A stretch of DNA of 64,000 nucleotides, from assembly GCF_001039355.2 (NCBI RefSeq), contig NW_019775748.1, positions 21,389 through 85,388 on the forward strand, given 5' to 3'. The notes beneath the pieces are model-generated. The model saw only the letters and a list, made by a program, of their open reading frames with translations. It was not told the origin of the DNA and made no database searches. This DNA comes from Lingula anatina. Its lineage: Eukaryota > Brachiopoda > Lingulata > Lingulida > Lingulidae. Both the position numbers and the translations under genes were made by a program. Positions 61,201 through 64,000 of the stretch are shown piece after piece. Every line of letters starts with the position of its first letter. The first letter of the stretch is position 1.

Positions 61201-63443
61201 TGACTGTTAAAGGTAAAGTACTATGGTTGATGTTTTCTTTTATTTTTTAATTTTTTTTTATTTATTTATTTATTTTTTTTTTTTTATTTTTTTTTTTAAT
61301 GTGGCCAGACAACAAATAGCTATTTGTCTACAATTTTGTTAAAAGTGCTTATCTTTTTTATCATAACATGAAAAATGTCTGCAACTTACATATGATATGT
61401 AATTTCCTCAGGCCATCTGGAGAGGACGGAAGACAAGGCAGCAGATGAAAGACAAGAAAGTGATCCAGGTGCGCAGACGGCTCAAGGAGGCAACAATGGC
61501 AGCAACAGAGGAGAAGAAACTTTGTAACCGTACCACGTCAGCGCTGGACTTTCTGCTGCAGTACAAACAGCTGTCTTATATCCTGGAGGCTCTTGTACAT
61601 CTGGGTAAATAATTTTTTTGTTGTTGTTGTTTATTTATTTTTTATTTTTTATTTTTTTATTATTATTTTTTTTTTTTTTTGTTTTTGTTTTTTTTTTTCC
61701 ATCAAAGACTTTTATACCAATGGTTTTACTGCATATCATGCTTGTTTTTGACTTTCTGTTTTCTGCATACAAATGTGAGCACAAGCATGATCAATATTTA
61801 CCATGTCATAAACACTTGGACTGCAAATATAAGTCCAATTGCCTACAAATTTCATCATCTCAGATACTCAACGGAAATGTAAGTATATGTATCTCCAGAG
61901 TCCACGTTTTTAACTGGGCAGGTAAATATTCTACACTGTTGTAGAAGAGCAGTTTTACAGAATTTCTCTTTAGTCTCAAAACATGTACCTAACTGTTGAT
62001 GGTGTTGTGTTCTGGTTTCAGATGCTGCCACCAGGCTATCGTCTCGGTGCTGTGAGAGAATGGTGGAAGGGAACGCAGTGGGGGTCATCTACACCCTCAT
62101 CAGGAGCTGTAACAGGAGTCTGCCCCACATGGAGATCATCAAGTACTCTGTGAACATTCTGCTGAACCTGGCCAAGGTGAGCACATTGTCACACCTAACA
62201 CAATTAGTCACACCTAAAGCAATTACACATGGAGATCATTAAGTACTCTGTGAACATTCTGCTGAACCTGGCTAAGGTAAGCACATTGTCACAATTAGTC
62301 GCACCTAACGCAATAAACTGTTACATTCTGCTGAACCTAGCCAAGGTGAGTGCATTGTCTCACCTTACACAATGATACATCTGTGATCATCTGTAACATT
62401 CTACTGAACCTGGTCAAGGTGAACGCATTGCCACATCTAATGCAAGTACACAGGAGAGATGTGTAATTTATCCAGTAAATCCAGATTTTTGGACATTGTC
62501 TTTGTGCCCTTAGACTTCCCCAAATAGAGCTGCATGCCTTCGCCACTTTTTTCAGGATTTTTTTAAAGGTCTCTGCACAATGTTGCACATTACCTGCCAT
62601 TTTACCCCCTAGTATCAAAAATTATCTTAAAACACATGAAGTGACTATGTACAGGTTTACCCTGCAGTTATACCTGCACACAGTGTATCATACGTTCAAG
62701 TCTCCATTTTGTGCATTTAACACTACTGTCGCATTATAAGAGTAGTACTTATCTCTCTGTTGTTTTCTCCCATGCAGTATGACAAGACCCGTCAGGCGGT
62801 GTACCAGGTCGAGGACTCTGTGGACACCTTGGTTGAGCTGATGCAGATCTACAGAGACAAGGGCAGCAGCATCTTCTGCAAGGTGTGCACACTGATGGGG
62901 ATATTGTGTCAGGACAGGGCCAGGAGAGAGGTGAGTCTGACCCTGGGCATTGTGATGGTTGTGACACTGTGGGATTGTGTTAGTTGTGAACTTGGGATAA
63001 TGTGCTGGTTGTGACACTAGGAGATTGTGTTAGGTTGATATAAAAAAGGTTTGCTACATTAGTTCTGTACAAAAATATATGCGTCCACTGTTCTTTGATT
63101 AAGTCTTAAATTTCGCAGTCTCATGTGAATAGTAAAAGATAATAACATTTTTATTTTGTTGTAGGAAATTCTAAAACTACCCAAGATGTCTGACCGTTTG
63201 CGCAGCATCCACACGCTGACATTGCGAAAGCACAGCTTGAATGAAAACAGGCTCATCAAAAAATCCAAGATGGCTGCAACAAAGAGCTATCCTGGGTCCA
63301 CATATGTGCCTTTTACGCCTTCAAAGCGACCAATGAAAATCAGGCCAGACTGGATCTTGAGAAGAGACAAAATGAATGACGTCAGCGATCCTTTGCATGC
63401 TGTCACCTTTGTGATGGAATCTCTACAACTTTCTGCCAAGTGA
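46274..63443 (+). CDS. ASPM: ASPM (abnormal spindle-like microcephaly-associated protein)
   Basis: ASPM binds microtubule minus ends at spindle poles and, with calmodulin and katanin, focuses poles and controls spindle orientation. Coding exons: 46274-46525, 47059-47337, 47754-50250, 50475-50582, 50903-51052, 51326-51559, 51854-51921, 52421-52562, 52680-52810, 53264-53439, 53737-53968, 54242-54353, 54686-54801, 54959-55148, 55364-55437, 55657-55857, 56215-56409, 56619-59893, 60119-60221, 60578-60727, 60922-61113, 61412-61604, 62022-62176, 62778-62930, 63165-63443; 9657 nt, 3218 aa (human 3477). Order: ASH domain (about 65-177), long disordered Ser/Thr-Pro region (178-1010), the conserved block starting [13 protein letters not shown], two calponin-homology domains (about 1290-1460 and 1470-1640), IQ array (1640-2990), and a helical-repeat C-terminus ending with [12 protein letters not shown] and DPLHAV as in human ASPM. 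The frame is intact throughout, with consensus splice sites. Confidence 0.97.
46781..46958. mobile_element. 178-bp MITE-like element in ASPM intron 1
   Basis: The left end CTGGGATAGTGCTAGCA and the reverse complement of the right end (CTGGGGTAGCGCTAACA) agree at 14 of 17 positions. Similarity extends inward to ttagccaaat on both sides. ATTTT directly flanks both ends (46776-46780 and 46959-46963) as a possible 5-bp target duplication. The interior has no ORF and includes the N at 46890. Confidence 0.65.
47754..50250 (+). CDS. ASPM: ASPM exon 3: long disordered N-terminal region with repeated short motifs
   Basis: 2497 bp encode residues 178-1010, rich in Ser, Thr, Pro and Lys. A six-residue (S/T)P(D/N)SFL motif occurs three times (codons at 48873, 48978 and 49092), and [10 protein letters not shown] occurs twice (49500 and 49692). 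A threonine-rich stretch with TRDTG and TRETG repeats spans about 48240-48360. The many S/T-P sites suit mitotic CDK phosphorylation, which is inference. Confidence 0.92.
56619..59893 (+). CDS. ASPM: ASPM exon 18: giant IQ-repeat exon
   Basis: 3275 bp encode about 1090 residues of back-to-back 22-27-residue IQ units (consensus AAxxIQxxxRxxxxRxxYxxxR) that bind calmodulin or its light chains. Two blocks look recently expanded: a [12 protein letters not shown]-type run at about 56840-57640 and a [21 protein letters not shown] run at 58150-58490. Counting from the ATG exon it is the eighteenth exon, the same ordinal as the large IQ exon of human ASPM. It ends at the donor ag|gtagga. Confidence 0.95.
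60811..60849. repeat. CT-rich microsatellite in ASPM intron 20
   Basis: ctctccctctccctctctcc followed by a pure CT run, about 75 bp before the acceptor of exon 21. Confidence 0.9.
62126..62430. repeat. Partial tandem copies of the ASPM exon 23 end and splice donor
   Basis: The last 51 bases of exon 23 plus the donor repeat 100 bp downstream (62226-62276, donor gtaagc at 62277) with only two synonymous changes. Shorter decayed copies of cattctgctgaacct..ccaag|gtgag follow, with donors at 62346 and 62419. The true donor is at 62177, because only it keeps the frame into exon 24. Confidence 0.88.
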
Positions 63444-64000
63444 TTTCAATAAAAGCAAGGCAGAATGTGTTCTTTAACTGTCACAGACTGTGTGACAGCT
63501 GCACATATACTTTCGAAATAAAGTGGATGGTCTCCAAATGGTGGTGCCGACAAATAAAACTCGTGATACAGTTTTAGTATTTTGGCAAAATGCACAAAAT
63601 GGAGTCCTCTGACAATAGATTTTGTATGTATGTCTCTTCTGTGAAATGTTTAATCTCTCTAACATTTTGTTAATGGCTTCAAATTTAAGCAATTTTATTG
63701 GATTTTAGAATATACAAATAATGTTATGGCTACATCTACTAAGCTTTGTACATGTACACCATGTATGTCAGATTTGAATTGTATATGTTTTATAGTTATT
63801 TTACCACTTCGGCTTATTATATCATGTTATTGAGCTTTGATAATTCATCATAAAGGTTGCTATTTTTTTAAAGATGTATGGGTGAATGTGACAGCACATG
63901 AAAGAGACTGATGTAGTCCATGGAAACTATTTGTGATGACTGTGGACGAATATTACAGATATCAATTGGAACAGTTGTGTGAAGTTTAACAGTGCTTAAA
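63444..64000 (+). other. ASPM 3' UTR and downstream sequence
   Basis: AATAAA signals at 63448-63453, 63517-63522 and 63553-63558 closely follow the stop codon, so a short 3' UTR is likely. No further gene is seen to the window end. Confidence 0.65.

Overview
This is a window of an AT-rich, intron-rich animal nuclear genome. The gene set points to an invertebrate, probably a lophotrochozoan and possibly a mollusc. It includes an NR5B/Hr39-type nuclear receptor (a group vertebrates lack), a CTR2-like copper transporter, a full-length ASPM and a FAM102/EEIG1 gene. Low GC, abundant short tandem duplications and about 2-3% divergence between what look like two haplotype copies also fit a highly polymorphic marine invertebrate. 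The species call is inference; no marker in the window fixes it.

Six protein genes alternate strand (- + - + - +) and form three head-to-head pairs. Pair 1 is the 5' part of a SCaMC ATP-Mg/Pi mitochondrial carrier gene (-, 1353-8736; its 3' exons lie beyond base 1) and FAM102/EEIG1 (+, 9364-21215). Pair 2 is a small cation-dependent mannose-6-phosphate-receptor-like membrane protein (-, 26506-27899) and an NR5B-type nuclear receptor (+, 31193-35254). Pair 3 is a CTR2/SLC31-like copper transporter (-, 40613-45293) and ASPM (+, 46274-63443). I rebuilt exons by reading splice sites and phases. The summed coding lengths of the five genes with both ends in the window are all multiples of three: 367, 244, 668, 177 and 3218 residues.

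Two transporter genes carry tandem duplicated internal exons that look like mutually exclusive splice alternatives. In the copper transporter, two 199-bp exons with identical phases each encode transmembrane segment 1 plus the cytosolic loop. In SCaMC, two phase-0 exons each encode the first carrier signature (PIDRLK).

There are two almost certain assembly artefacts, each with a single N at the junction: a 1956-bp direct duplication of the receptor's first coding exon (N at 30343) and a 405-bp-period duplication in the FAM102 3' region (N at 22513).

Downstream of the receptor lies a 1.85-kb element bounded by perfect 11-bp inverted repeats (36420-38268). It holds a tandem array of perfect DR1-type nuclear-receptor sites. 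ASPM intron 1 holds a 178-bp MITE-like element, and ASPM intron 23 holds extra copies of the preceding exon end with its splice donor. I saw no rRNA, tRNA or CRISPR array, and no bacterial or viral gene.
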